Shown here: piece by piece, positions 45,472 through 56,215 of the stretch
Position numbering within the stretch: the stretch's first letter is position 1
How the letters are laid out: each line of letters begins with the position of its first letter
NCBI GenBank assembly: GCA_964058805.1
Contig: CAXKVV010000062.1
Location: 558,001 to 622,000 of the forward strand
Source: Schoenoplectus triqueter
Taxonomy: Eukaryota > Streptophyta > Magnoliopsida > Poales > Cyperaceae
Direction: 5' to 3'
Length of the DNA stretch: 64,000 nucleotides
The notes under the pieces: model-generated
Told to the model about the DNA's origin: nothing
The model's database searches: none
The model's input: the letters and a program-made list of their open reading frames with translations, nothing else
Made by a program: the position numbers and the translations under genes

Positions 45472-46998
45472 TCAATAAATAAACACAAGAGGGACATGCG
45501 ATATGAGGTGCCAATCTTCACCAATTTCTCGTGTACAGCGTTTGCCTAGCAATGGGCAATCATCAATTACAATCCATTCCAAAGCAGTGAGGTGTTGGAT
45601 GGAAAGGGGAAGGGAATCAAGGCCTGGGCATTTACCAATCGTCAACCTCTGAAGAGATTTGAGTTCCCCTAACCACTCTGGTAACTCATTTAGATTTTCA
45701 CAATTATCAATTTTCAGTTCACGAAGACTGGAGAGCTGCGTTAAGCTATGGGGTAATTGTTCCAGATTGTTGCAGTTCTGGATACTGAGTTCATTAAGCA
45801 AGTTGAGATGATGCAACAACTTCCAGCCATGTGATGCTGTAATATCAGCGATAGTTACCTTCTTAGTATAGAAAGTAAGCATTGTTGATGATGATGGCTC
45901 AGAAAAGTTAGACGTCACACCCCTTAGTACCGCCTCATTGCTAAAATCTAGTTCTAATTGTTCCACAGATGGGGGTATAAAAGGGTGGACTTCCAAATTA
46001 GGGCAAAGCCAAATTGAAAGACGAAACAATCGGGGACATGCTGGCTTTGGATTGCTGCTTTTCTGGTCTTCATCTACTATTGTTGACCAAAGAGAAAGTT
46101 TAGGCATATTATATAGAGTCAACGTAGTGAGTGATGAAAAATGCTGGCCCTCAATGGTGAGAAGTTCATCCATAGTATTTATGTTCATTTGCTTGAGGTG
46201 AGGGAAATCAACCTGGGGGAGGATAGTGCATTTTACTCTTCGAAGTTCCAAGAACGTTAGGTATGGAAATGGTGAAGAATTGTTCTCCATCACCATCATC
46301 CACTGTGGATATATATTTGCAGGATAGTCCCATATGATCAACCTTTTAATATTTTTATTGGGCCGAAGACAATCTAGAACATTCAGACTGAAATCAGGGT
46401 CCATTCCTTCCCCTCCCCATCGAAGGGTGAGCTCTTCAAGCTCCTGCTTTCTCTCTAATTGAGCCTTCTGGACATCCCAAAGACTTTTCAATGCTCTTAA
46501 ATTTCTGATAGTAAGCTCATCACCCAAAAGGTCCAGATTTTCAAGCTCTGAAATTGAAGCATATTTGTTGTCTCCATCCAGAACAAACATGTGCAGCTGC
46601 TGGAGATGTGTCAACTCTCCTATCCCTCGAGGGGCATTACGTAATGACCAACATCCTTTGTTCTTTAGGTACCTAAGCTTTGGCATTTTCCCCAGTCCTT
46701 CCGGCAACTGCCTCAAGGTGCTACATTGCTGAATGTCAAGACACTCTAGGTTTACAAGTTCATTGATCTGTGCTGGAAGATTTGAGAGCCTTGTTCCTCG
46801 TAGAAAGAGAGAACACAATCGTTTAAGATTAGATATGGACTTGGGTAATGATGTTAACGCTTGACAGTATGACAGATTAAGGATGCGAATATTCTCAAGA
46901 TTACCAATGGAATCAGGCAGGTCTCGAATTTTGCAGGTCGAAAGATTAATGCTCGAGAGTACCGAGTGAAGTAGGTAGTTGTTGAATTTTGCTGCATT
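45472..46998 (-). CDS. CNL 3' frame: leucine-rich repeats
   Basis: Open from 46998 to the stop at 45472, about 508 codons without a clear own start. LRR units are visible throughout, for example KIRDLPDSIGNLENIRIL, ALTSLPKSISNL, NLPAQINELVNLECLDI and NLNELPEWLGELKSLQRL. It overlaps the end of the 5' frame by about 50 bases, in the other register. Confidence 0.85.
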   Translation of the reverse strand, partial: NAAKFNNYLLHSVLSSINLSTCKIRDLPDSIGNLENIRILNLSYCQALTSLPKSISNLKRLCSLFLRGTRLSNLPAQINELVNLECLDIQQCSTLRQLPEGLGKMPKLRYLKNKGCWSLRNAPRGIGELTHLQQLHMFVLDGDNKYASISELENLDLLGDELTIRNLRALKSLWDVQKAQLERKQELEELTLRWGGEGMDPDFSLNVLDCLRPNKNIKRLIIWDYPANIYPQWMMVMENNSSPFPYLTFLELRRVKCTILPQVDFPHLKQMNINTMDELLTIEGQHFSSLTTLTLYNMPKLSLWSTIVDEDQKSSNPKPACPRLFRLSIWLCPNLEVHPFIPPSVEQLELDFSNEAVLRGVTSNFSEPSSSTMLTFYTKKVTIADITASHGWKLLHHLNLLNELSIQNCNNLEQLPHSLTQLSSLRELKIDNCENLNELPEWLGELKSLQRLTIGKCPGLDSLPLSIQHLTALEWIVIDDCPLLGKRCTREIGEDWHLISHVPLVFIY

Positions 46999-48439
46999 CT
47001 AAAAGGTTAAGGGTTTGTAAATTTTGAAGGTTCCCAATTGAACTTGGTAGTTCCGTAATACTTCGACAATAATATAAATTAAGGTTTCGTAACTCCTTAA
47101 GCATTTCAAAAACTTCTTCTGTCAATTCATCCTTGTTGATTTTATCACCTTTAGGCAGTATTGAACAGTATGTAAAGCACTCTTTTAAAATTGGTGATAA
47201 CTGCATATAGCTCAGTTTAAGGGTTGCAATAACTTCCTTGTTTTCATCTCCAGGCAGCTTCCATATGTCGCTGTTCCTTACAGCTAACCAGGCATCCAGC
47301 CCCTCTTTGTGTTGCATGATGCTTCCTAAATGTTTTACAGCCAGCGGATTGCCTGCACATTTGTGGACTATATCCTCTGCAATTTTAGCTATTTGAGTGT
47401 TAATTTCACTTAGTGGACTACCAAACACCCTTTGTGTGAATATGTTCATGCATACATTTTGGGGTAATCCTCCCAACTTGAAAATAATTGTTGATTTCAT
47501 TTGTTGAGCAACTCTCTCCATCCGAGTTGTTACAATGATCCTACTGTCTTTTGCTCCGCTCTCCAAGACCAATTTGAGTTTCTCAAACTTCTCTTGGGCA
47601 TGGTACCAAATATCATCTAGAACGAGTAAAAATCTAACTCCTCTAATTGCCTTTGCTAGGTCCTTACCGAGGGAATCAAGACCCTCAGGCACAGATCTTA
47701 GACCGGTGGCTGATTGAATCATAGTTCTGAGAACAGCTTCAACATTAAAATTTTCTGATACATATACCCACATTCTCAATTCAAAATGGTTCTTCACCTC
47801 AGTTTCATCATTATACACCATCTGAGCTAGTGTGGTCTTTCCAATTCCACCTAATCCAACAATTGAAATGATGGAAATGTTCTCTTGGCAATCTGTTCGA
47901 ACTAACTGATGCATAATTTCATTTTTTTCAGAATCCCTACCAAAGATTGTTCTTTCCTCAAAAGACCATGTTTCTCGCGTTGTATGGCCCACCTTGCTCT
48001 CGTGAACACATCTTTTCTCTATAAAAAAGTTTCTTCTCTCATCTGCGATGGCCCCAAGTCTCTCATTAAGTTGACTGATTTTGTGTGCCATCTTTGATCT
48101 CTTAATAAGGTTTACCTTCAAAAAAGCCTTACAAAATGTTCCTTTTGCAGCACCATGTATGTTGCTCTTTGCAAATTCTGCTTCCATACGGAATTTCTCC
48201 AAAAGGTCATCTGCGTCATAGACTACATCTTTTAGTTTCCTCAGCCAATTGTAAACTGGAATATCATCAATACTACGCTCATTAGCTTCTTGTAGCACAT
48301 CTTTAATCGTCTTGATTTTACTCTCGAGGGCACAGAGATCGTTGCTAAGACCCCACAAGAGACCAAACTCCGACAGCAATGGCGAGCTGATCTTATCACA
48401 CACAATTTTCAAAATAGATGACTCAACCATTCCGGTCAT
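46946..48439 (-). CDS. CNL 5' frame: coiled coil and NB-ARC
   Basis: Open frame with start MTGMVESS; the second Met (residue 4) is an equally possible start, since relatives often begin with a short MAES-like leader. It holds a complete nucleotide-binding core with the Walker A Lys at 201 and the kinase-2 Asp pair at 275-276. If translated alone it would give a CC-NB protein with a stub of two LRRs. Truncated CC-NB proteins are known in plants, so a residual role is conceivable but unproven. Confidence 0.8.
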   Translation of the reverse strand: MTGMVESSILKIVCDKISSPLLSEFGLLWGLSNDLCALESKIKTIKDVLQEANERSIDDIPVYNWLRKLKDVVYDADDLLEKFRMEAEFAKSNIHGAAKGTFCKAFLKVNLIKRSKMAHKISQLNERLGAIADERRNFFIEKRCVHESKVGHTTRETWSFEERTIFGRDSEKNEIMHQLVRTDCQENISIISIVGLGGIGKTTLAQMVYNDETEVKNHFELRMWVYVSENFNVEAVLRTMIQSATGLRSVPEGLDSLGKDLAKAIRGVRFLLVLDDIWYHAQEKFEKLKLVLESGAKDSRIIVTTRMERVAQQMKSTIIFKLGGLPQNVCMNIFTQRVFGSPLSEINTQIAKIAEDIVHKCAGNPLAVKHLGSIMQHKEGLDAWLAVRNSDIWKLPGDENKEVIATLKLSYMQLSPILKECFTYCSILPKGDKINKDELTEEVFEMLKELRNLNLYYCRSITELPSSIGNLQNLQTLNLLECSKIQQLPTSLGTLEH

Positions 48440-48787
48440 GAGTCGTGGTTTGAGAAATCGGTTGATTCCGAATAGAATCCGCCGAAAACGAGACGATTTT
48501 GACCCGAATTACTCGGCCACGACTTTTTGCACGAAATCGCGAAGGAGACTACTAATTCCCCAAATTACTTGTCGAGAATGACACATTTGAGGATGTGTAT
48601 TTCTGCACTCAACTAATTTGAAAGTCTTAGACGGCGTTTTGTGGCGTGGGAGAGCTTCAAAGGGAGCGAAGGGTTCGCCGTCGGCAGGAAAAGAAAAGTT
48701 GCTGTGCTTAATTATTTTAATTATTGCACATGGTGCATGCACCATTAATTACAATTATTATATTTCCGTAGGAAATTTTATGTATCA
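48440..48787 (-). other. 5' flank of the resistance gene
   Basis: Less AT-rich leader-like DNA upstream of the ATG. No TATA box is obvious. No other gene seen. Confidence 0.4.
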
Positions 48788-49134
48788 GAGCATCCAGTAA
48801 CTGATTCTAAATTTTTTATTACTGCTATAGCATATTTAATTAGAGAAATTGTTAATTAAAACTAACATTCTCCAATGTAGAAACCATCTCTAAATTTTAT
48901 TTATACCAAGTCATTTAATGAAAATAGAAAAAAAATAAATAGATTTAGAAAAATAATCTCCAATGCTAAATTAAATGAGTTGCTAATATGATGTGGCAAT
49001 TAGAAATGAGTTGCTAAATTAGAAACTATGATTAAAATTTTTAAATTAAAAATTATATCTCCAATGCTAAAATTAAAAATTAACAATGACACATAAGAAT
49101 AAAAACTCAATAGAAACTCCTATTGAATATGCTC
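48788..49134. mobile_element. MITE with GAGCAT ends
   Basis: About 347 bases, ends GAGCATCCAGTAA and (reverse complement) GAGCATATTCAAT. Flanks are TCA on the left and TTA on the right, close to a 3-base TWA duplication. Internal words CTCCAATGCTAAA and GAGTTGCTAA repeat. It resembles the element at 60420-60695 at its ends. Confidence 0.55.
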
Positions 49135-49159
49135 TTAGTACCTTAACTCTAAAACAAAT

Positions 49160-49372
49160 GGAAGTGTGTGAGGTTCAAAGCACTTTGAATCAAAAAATGG
49201 TTTAAATCCTTTTAGAATTGTTGATTTTGCAATGAGATTCGTAATGATTATTGAAAGTATGAATTTTGAACTTAGATTTTATTAAAACTACGAATCTTTA
49301 TGCAAAATCAACATTCTAGAAGGCTTTGAACCAATTTTTTGGTTCGAAGTGCTTTGAACCTCCCCCACTTCC
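49160..49372. mobile_element. Small Mutator-like MITE
   Basis: 213 bases with inverted repeats of about 90 bases (GGAAGTG.G.GAGGTTCAAAG at the ends, TGTTGATTTTGCA further in). A perfect 9-bp target duplication AAAACAAAT lies at 49151-49159 and 49373-49381. It is almost entirely hairpin, with no ORF. Confidence 0.9.
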
Positions 49373-49426
49373 AAAACAAATAGGGTTGTCAATAGATCAG
49401 ATTCGAATCGAATTCTGAAGGATCTA

Positions 49427-49504
49427 AAGGTGAGTTCATTAAAAATTTATAAGATTCATATATGGATCCTTATGAATCTTATAAATTTTTAATGAATTCA
49501 CCTT
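49427..49504. other. 34-bp inverted repeat hairpin
   Basis: Arms 49427-49460 and 49471-49504 pair at 33 of 34 positions around a 10-base loop (core ATTTATAAGATTCATA). It sits between two larger inverted-repeat elements. Confidence 0.85.
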
Positions 49505-50195
49505 GTTTCGAAATTCATGCAATTTACTTACTATTTCATGGTCAATCAAAGATCCTCAAAATTTTATAAAATTAATATTTTTTTTATGGATCATGAAATA
49601 ATATCTTTTCTGTTTTTAGTATTTTTAATTTATTTATTGTGCCATTGTCAAGATTTTTAATTTTCTCGGCCGGTCCTTATATATACGGCCTCGCTTTTTT
49701 TTTTATAAATCAAACATTATCTATTATTAAAAAAATGCAAATATGCGGCCTCACTTTTTTTTATAATTTTTTCTAAGTATAAATATTATTTTTAAAATAA
49801 GTGCAAAAAAAATTTAGTACTTCGAAGTAACAATGAATATGGATATCGGTATCAAAACTTACCTTATCCGATAAGACGACCCAATTTGAACTCGATATGA
49901 TTCGAAATGATTTTAAAATAAATGAATTGAGTATGATTTAATATTTATTGCTCTATCACAGCTCAAATCGGTCAGGTCAGTTGAATCGACTGAAAATTTT
50001 AATTATATTTTTCAAATTTATTTTATAATTTAAAGCAAAGCATATCAAATCACACATTACTTTTCTCTCCATTTCTTAGATATTTAATTTGAAATAATTA
50101 TTTGCTTAATTGAAAAAGTGGATGTTATGGATCAGGTTGGATCATTATTATTTTATTATTTTCTTTAAAATCATATCAATATTTTCGTCCTGATC

Positions 50196-50420
50196 TGATC
50201 TAAATGGGTCACGAGTCAACCTAATCCAACCCAAACGGATCATTGATCGACCTGATTCGACCTGAAGAGGTCACGGATCGACCCGATCCAACCTAAATGG
50301 GTCACACATCGAACCGATCCGACCTGATCGGGTCATTGTCGACACAATCTAGCTTGATTGGATCATTGTCGACACAATCCGGCTTGATCGGATCATTGTC
50401 AACCTTATCCGACCCGAATA
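50196..50420 (+). repeat. Minisatellite with about 33-bp units
   Basis: Units such as CGGATCATTGTC followed by GACACAATCCGGCTTGAT; the last two or three units are nearly identical and the earlier ones diverged. The motif is related to the CCGACCCGA-type repeats elsewhere in the window. Confidence 0.75.
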
Positions 50421-50630
50421 AAATAATTAAGTATTTATTAATAACTTCTATATATTTTTAAGTAATTTAATATTAATTAATATGTAAATAATCTCAATTA
50501 GTGTATATACTAGATTTGATTAACTTTAAATCAGAAAATAAATCTGAAAATATAATTAAACGAGTCGGTCGACTCGATTGACCTGACCGATCTGACTTGT
50601 GATGAAGCAAAAAATATTGATCCATATTAG

Positions 50631-51035
50631 GGGTGTCAATGGGTCGATTCGGATCAGGTCATATTATTTTATTATTTTTCTTGACCCGACCCGAACCTGA
50701 CCCGATTATTATTCAGGTCAAAAATTTTGACCCATATCCGACCCGACTCGACCCATGTAAAATAATTAATAGTTATTAATTATAATTATATTATTTAAAT
50801 AATTAGATATTAATTAATTTATAATTAATCTTAATTAGTGTATAATTAATGTATATTTAAGTTTTAATTAGTACTAAATCATAAAATTATTTTTAAAAAT
50901 ATAATTAATCGAGTCGAGTCGGGTTGACCCGAATCCTACCCGACCTGATTCATGTCAAAAAATTAGACACATATCTGTCTCATTTATTTTCAGATCATGT
51001 CGAATCGGGTCAGGTTAAGTCAATAATTAACACCC
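50631..51035. mobile_element. MITE with GGGTGTCAAT ends
   Basis: Ends GGGTGTCAAT and ATTAACACCC are inverted partners. Subterminal GACCCGACCCGA words lie on the left and GTCGGGTTGACCCGA-type words on the right, and an AT-rich middle holds two TTAATTAATTTATAATTAA-like blocks. A relative lies at 61003-61410. Nested inside the 49663-51324 element. Confidence 0.7.
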
Positions 51036-51324
51036 TTAATTCATACTCAACTCATTTGTTCTAAAATCATTTTAGATCAGATCAAATTTGAATCATATCG
51101 TTCTATCAAATCGGATAAAATTTTGACACATGTATCCATATTTATTGTTAATTCAAAGAAAGTACTAAAAAATAATATTTACATTCATTATGAAAATAAT
51201 ATTTATACTTATAATAAAATATTATAAAAAAAGTGAGGCCGCAAATTTGCACTTTTATAAAAAAACTTTGACTTATAAAAAAAATATAAAAAGTGGGGCC
51301 GGATACATAAAGACCGGCCGAGAA

Positions 51325-54211
51325 AGGGCCGGACTTCCATTTGGCGGCCTAATATAAAAAATATTTTCATTAAATTAATTAAAGTTTAAAAACTGTACCA
51401 TGGGCCGGTAGTCATTTTACCGGCCGTCCTATATTTCAAATTTCCTCTCTCCATTTCTCAGATATTTAATTTAAAATAATTATTTGCTCAATTAAAAAAA
51501 AAATCGGATGTTATTTCAATAATTTATTATGTAGGAGGCATGGCTTAGGACTTAAGGCATCTCCTGGAAACAAATGGAAGAATTAATGGTACAGGTTGGA
51601 CGGTACTTGCTGTGGTACGGCCTTTGGTTTGTAGTGTGGCCCATTGTAATTAAACTCGATTTTATATATTTCACTTTTTTTTTTTTAGGACGTGTTTGTT
51701 TCCTCTCAATTGCTACCGTTTTGCGGGCAAAAAAAATCATTCAGAGTAAATTATTATTTTCTCACTCAAACAGTAAATTAGCCGAACATGCTCTTATTTT
51801 GTGAATTGGATCACAATTTGTTATTTTTTAATGAAATTTGAGGTCACCACATTATTTTTTTCGAAAATAGTATTTTAACCTATATTGGGGTAAGGAGAGG
51901 AAGATCAGTTCTTCGGACTCGTTGTTTAAAAGTCAGTTCTTCGGACTAATTTGAGCTATTTTTATTCTTTATTTTATATTTGAATCCGAATTGGGTTAGT
52001 TCAATATTTTTTAGAACCAAGCACACTTCTAGTACTTAAATATGTTTATTTCTTATTTAAGAAAAACAAAAAAGTAATGAGACACATGTCTGTTAAGTAT
52101 CTTAATTATCGCTTTGTACTTGCCTTCGGGTAATAAAATGTGCGAAAGCACAAACTTCTGAAAGGTAATGAAATCAGAATAACAATATTATATTAGGGGA
52201 TTGACACTTAATAGTTTCAATTAAGATGCCTTTTTTTTCTCAATCTCACATATAGAATATAGGAAGCGGAAATACAGATACCATATAAGTAATATCAAAT
52301 TGATTTCAACTTATTATTCAAGCTAATAAGTTATTATACACTTAATTATTAAATCTCTTTGTATAATATTTTATTATTCAATTAAAATATCGTAATTCTG
52401 AATAATAGTTCATTTAAGTTGAATAACAAAAACTGTTGATCTAGACTGAATGATATTATGCAATTTGCTCTATCTTTCTGGTACTTTGAAGAAAAGTTTT
52501 TTAGTAGCTCTTAGTGTCATTTGTTGGTGCATTTAGAAAACAAGAAATGAATTGGTATTTAGACAAGGTTATATGCCCACTATTAGAACAATGATTTGTC
52601 TAATTCTCTCTTTACTTCAATATTGGTCATGCTACAAAGGAAAATCAGTGGCAGCAAATCTCAAGAATTGAATGCCTGAAGACCTTGATTTGATCCCCTA
52701 TCCAAGTGCTCCCTTGTTCCAATGTTGACATGATACAGTCCCTCTGAGTTTGATCTGTTGCCCGCTGAGATATTTTGAGGGATGATTTATGTTGGTTTGT
52801 TGAATTATGATGCTTATTTTATTTTGCTGATATTGCTGGTATGTTGTGATGGTATCTAGTTGTAACTTGTAATCAACTAACAAGAGATGTTTTGTTTGTT
52901 TGTTTGTTGTAGTTCGTGTGTCTGAGTTTAGATAGAACAGACAATGAGGAAGAGTCTTGACTGAGATGTTACCAGAATTAGCACACTGGTTTTAGCAGGA
53001 TAATTTCTTCTGGCAGCTCGATGAAGTGGCACAAAACTGAGTCTCTCTCTATCGAGTTTTCATCTAGAGAATTAGGGCGTATTTTTTATTTTGTTGTTTT
53101 TCTAGACTTGTTTGCTTGTATTTAATGTTTCATCTAATGAAACGGGCAATATTATGCTTTTTAATCAAAAAAATGTTGAATATTAAAATACTATACAAAA
53201 CAAGTTAAATAATTAAGCTAGTATTATTTATAATAGCTGGTTTAACTTCAATAATAATTTAGTTAGTATTATTTATATTAATTTGATAACAACTATAATA
53301 TCCTTAAATATTTTTCTAAAATATATTTGAAAGAAAATGCCGACAACTATGTATGACAAATTTACCAATATTAATTTTGATGACGCAAGAACGATGTCCA
53401 AATATAATTAATATTTGAAGCTTTTGAATTTGTTGACTAAGACAAAAAAAAAAGGAAGTGGGGAGGTTTAAAGTCTTTAAAATTAAAAAAAAAAAATAGT
53501 TTGAAGCCCCATGACAAACAGCAGTGGGCCTAAATAATCTAAGCAGGACCTTTCTCAAGCCCCATGATTAGATTGTCCAGTGTCAAATCTCAAATGTACA
53601 TACAGGCTATTGCCAGCAACTGTCATTGTTACTCTATTTTTTTTTAAAGTAAAGATATATTATAAGTTATTCAACTGTTAAATATTTATAAAAAAAAATT
53701 CTATATCTGAATTTTGAACCTGTAATATTTCACACGGAGAGCATTGTTTTTGTTAAACCTTACCCATTAATTTTTAATAATTAATTAAAAATGTTTTGTA
53801 CAATTTGATAATCATATTTGGTATAGATATAGTATACCAAATAAATATCGCTCTTTGTATAGTGTTAGTGTATATACTAAGTTATGAACCTTTTTTCAGT
53901 AGGCCAGAGGCTTCTATATATAGGCCTTATCTCTCGACTGGAGTGGTTGGATTTTTGTACTAATTGTTTTTAACTTGGTATGCAAGATCTCAGCTGAGAT
54001 TAGGCTCGATGTGATTGAGCCCTATCACAATTGTTTATGAAAAATAGATTACCCGTCATTTTTTTTTAATATTTAATTATTTTCCGAGCAACAAGCTGTA
54101 TATTTTGTTTAAATTTGATAGAGGAATTCTGAACTCAGCATAGTTCTTGCTTTTTCCATAGCTTGAAATACATGTTTTGTCTATTTAATTATTCTCGTCG
54201 TTCGAGTTCTT
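51325..54211. other. Intergenic, no supported gene
   Basis: 51434-51512 repeats 50041-50123 (CTCTCCATTTCT.AGATATTTAATTT). Otherwise AT-rich sequence with no recognisable exon; the two overlapping open frames at 51552-51804 are on opposite strands and have no domain. Confidence 0.4.
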
Positions 54212-54214
54212 TTA

Positions 54215-54522
54215 GTGACTATTTGGCAGTGTCTTTTATTCCAGAAGAAAGAGGAAGAGTGAACACTTCTGGAAGAAATATATCAAACGGAAGTGGAAGA
54301 AGGTAGAAAAAAAGAGGAATATTTTCTTCTATCTTTTTGGTGGAAGATCAACTCTTCCGAAAGATAGAGAGCAAATTTAGTTTGCATCTTCCACTCTTTC
54401 TTTTGTTTATTATTTTTTATCTCACACCTACTATCAAAGACTCAACTCAAATTATGAAATAACATGAAAGAATATTTCTTCTTTCACTCTCTTTTGGAAG
54501 AAAGAGGTTGCCAAACAGCCCC
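54215..54522. mobile_element. Tourist-like (PIF/Harbinger) MITE
   Basis: 308 bases with ends GTGACTATTTGGCAG and TTGCCAAACAGCCCC and a TTA target duplication (54212-54214 and 54523-54525). The interior is rich in GGAAGA/TCTTCC words that also pair. No ORF. Confidence 0.85.
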
Positions 54523-54525
54523 TTA

Positions 54526-56215
54526 GGAACTTGTTTGACGATCGTGCGTGGGGTTGCTCAGATGGAATTTTACGGCTGCGGAATTCAATAATTTGATTCA
54601 TTGAATCCCATTAGTATAAAATTATGTGGAAAGATTGTTTTCATGTAATGTGGTGTCTTGTGTCTAAATGTTTTAAATTAAAGTTGATTGTTCACACTTT
54701 GAAAGATTTTAACAGTTATAGATTACTATATATCATTTCTAATTTGGTCTACCGCAAAGCATAGTCTACTTTTGTTACAATCAGGGTGTCGAATCACACA
54801 CCTAAAGTACCAATTTTTGATAATTCATTAAGCTAGAGTAACAAAAATGGATTGCTTCGGAAATTAAACTATAAATTAATTGAAACTAAAACAATCAGCA
54901 ATTGACTTAAATTCTGTATCATATCCCTGTGCTTGTCTTGTTTTAACCCCAAGAAGCAAGCCAAGCCCAAATCCGACTCAGATACTGCAAAAACAGCCCA
55001 CTCAAGACAAGAGACCATCTCACCTGTCCTCGAATCCACCTTTGACAAATCTCTAATCTCTCCATCAAAGTTGGGGATTTGCCTGGTTTCTAATATATTA
55101 TACTATTAATTGTGATTATCAAGTCCAAAGGGGTTATTCTTTTCTTTTGTTTTTTTTGTCCTTTTCTAATCAGCCTACTCTATTGTTTCTTAAATCAACT
55201 TGGAAACGAAAATGGTGTGGTTAAATATATCAAAAATATAATAAAAACTTGTTTCTTCTTAACATATCGATGCAGAAAATTATAATCCTCTTGCTGAAGG
55301 TGTTGAAACAATCAATTATAAATAGCTTCATCACTTCTACAATTAATCTCATAATTTTCTGGTTACAAGTAAAATTGTTGATTATTTCATCAGCAGATTA
55401 TGATCTAATTGGAACAGAGCTGAATAAACATTTGATGTTTGGTGAATTTGTGTTTGCTGATGTGCTGTTCTTCATAAAATTGTCTCAGGGTAATATTTCA
55501 AGCTAGGCCAATTCAATAACTAGGGTGATCAATGACCATGTATTAAGAGGATTTTACATGACTTGCTGTGGAAACTAGCACATGGATTAAATAACCCTAT
55601 TTGGGTTTGATGACTGGTATTAGATTAATTCAATGTAACATGTATTTTGTTTTTGAGATTTGCTTCGACTTTGGATCATGAAACCGTGATAACAATACAA
55701 CTTCAAAATTAGATAAATAAAACAAGCGTGCAGCGTGCTTAGTTTTTATAAACTCATCTTCTTAGTAATGAATTGAAACATCTGATTGAACTATAAAATA
55801 AATTAGAGATTTGAACATCATCAAGTAAAAATACCATAAATGTAATCCCACTTGAGAAGAACGTCCCCAGGGAAATGATATGACAGTTGGAATAGATCCA
55901 AACAAAAGTACCTACAGAAGGAAAAAAAAACACACACACTGACTGTTCTTTTCAAGGACAACCCAATGAATTGTTACTTAAATAGAACGAAGAAAATTAA
56001 AACTATAACACAAAAAAAAAATCATTACATCATTTATCCAAACATCAAAAAAAAAACCCAAAAAATGAATAATAATAACAAAAAACGATTCTACACACCC
56101 TAGAAGAGTCCTATTGAGAGTTGCTAGCATGTTTAGCTGAAACAACAATTCAATTTTTTGTAGCCATCCCCAATCATGGTTATAACACGACTATCTACAA
56201 TTACTTTCTGAAACC
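54526..56215. other. Intergenic, 3' flank of the kinase-like gene
   Basis: No gene supported. An open frame at 55249-55506 follows a possible acceptor (GATGCAG at 55271-55277) but matches nothing I recognise. The part nearest 56215 is presumably 3' UTR of the minus-strand gene. Confidence 0.4.

Larger units (their letters stand above)
45472..48439 (-). pseudogene. CC-NB-LRR disease-resistance gene (RGA-like), deleted and frameshifted
   Basis: Intracellular immune receptor of the CNL class, similar to RGA-type proteins. The 5' frame (48439-46946) gives 497 codons: coiled coil with DVVYDADDLL (71-80), P-loop GLGGIGKTT (195-203), kinase-2 LLVLDDIW (271-278), IIVTTR (301-306), CAGNPLA (361-367) and CFTYCSILPKG (421-431). 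After INKDELT (residue 440) the sequence jumps straight to LRR-like EVFEMLKELRNL. The winged-helix tail, the MHD motif and the first LRRs are missing without an intron. A frame change at about 46950-47000 then leads to the remaining LRRs (45472-46998), ending in CTREIGEDWHLISHVP, the usual family C terminus. Loss of the MHD region and the frameshift argue for a pseudogene; a sequencing error could explain the frameshift but not the deletion. Confidence 0.9.
49663..51324. mobile_element. Inverted-repeat element with GGCCGGTC ends
   Basis: Terminal inverted repeats of about 195 bases pair 49663-49860 with about 51128-51324 (TTCTCGGCCGGTC at the ends, then GCCTC.CTTTTTTTTATAA, then AGTACTT / TTGTTA words). 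No transposase is seen and no clear target duplication is found. It contains a minisatellite and another MITE. Class unknown; Mutator-like is possible given the long terminal repeats. Confidence 0.7.

Noticed and set aside
55249..55506. 85-codon frame after a possible splice acceptor
   Set aside because: No recognisable domain, no partner exon and weak composition; left as unsupported.
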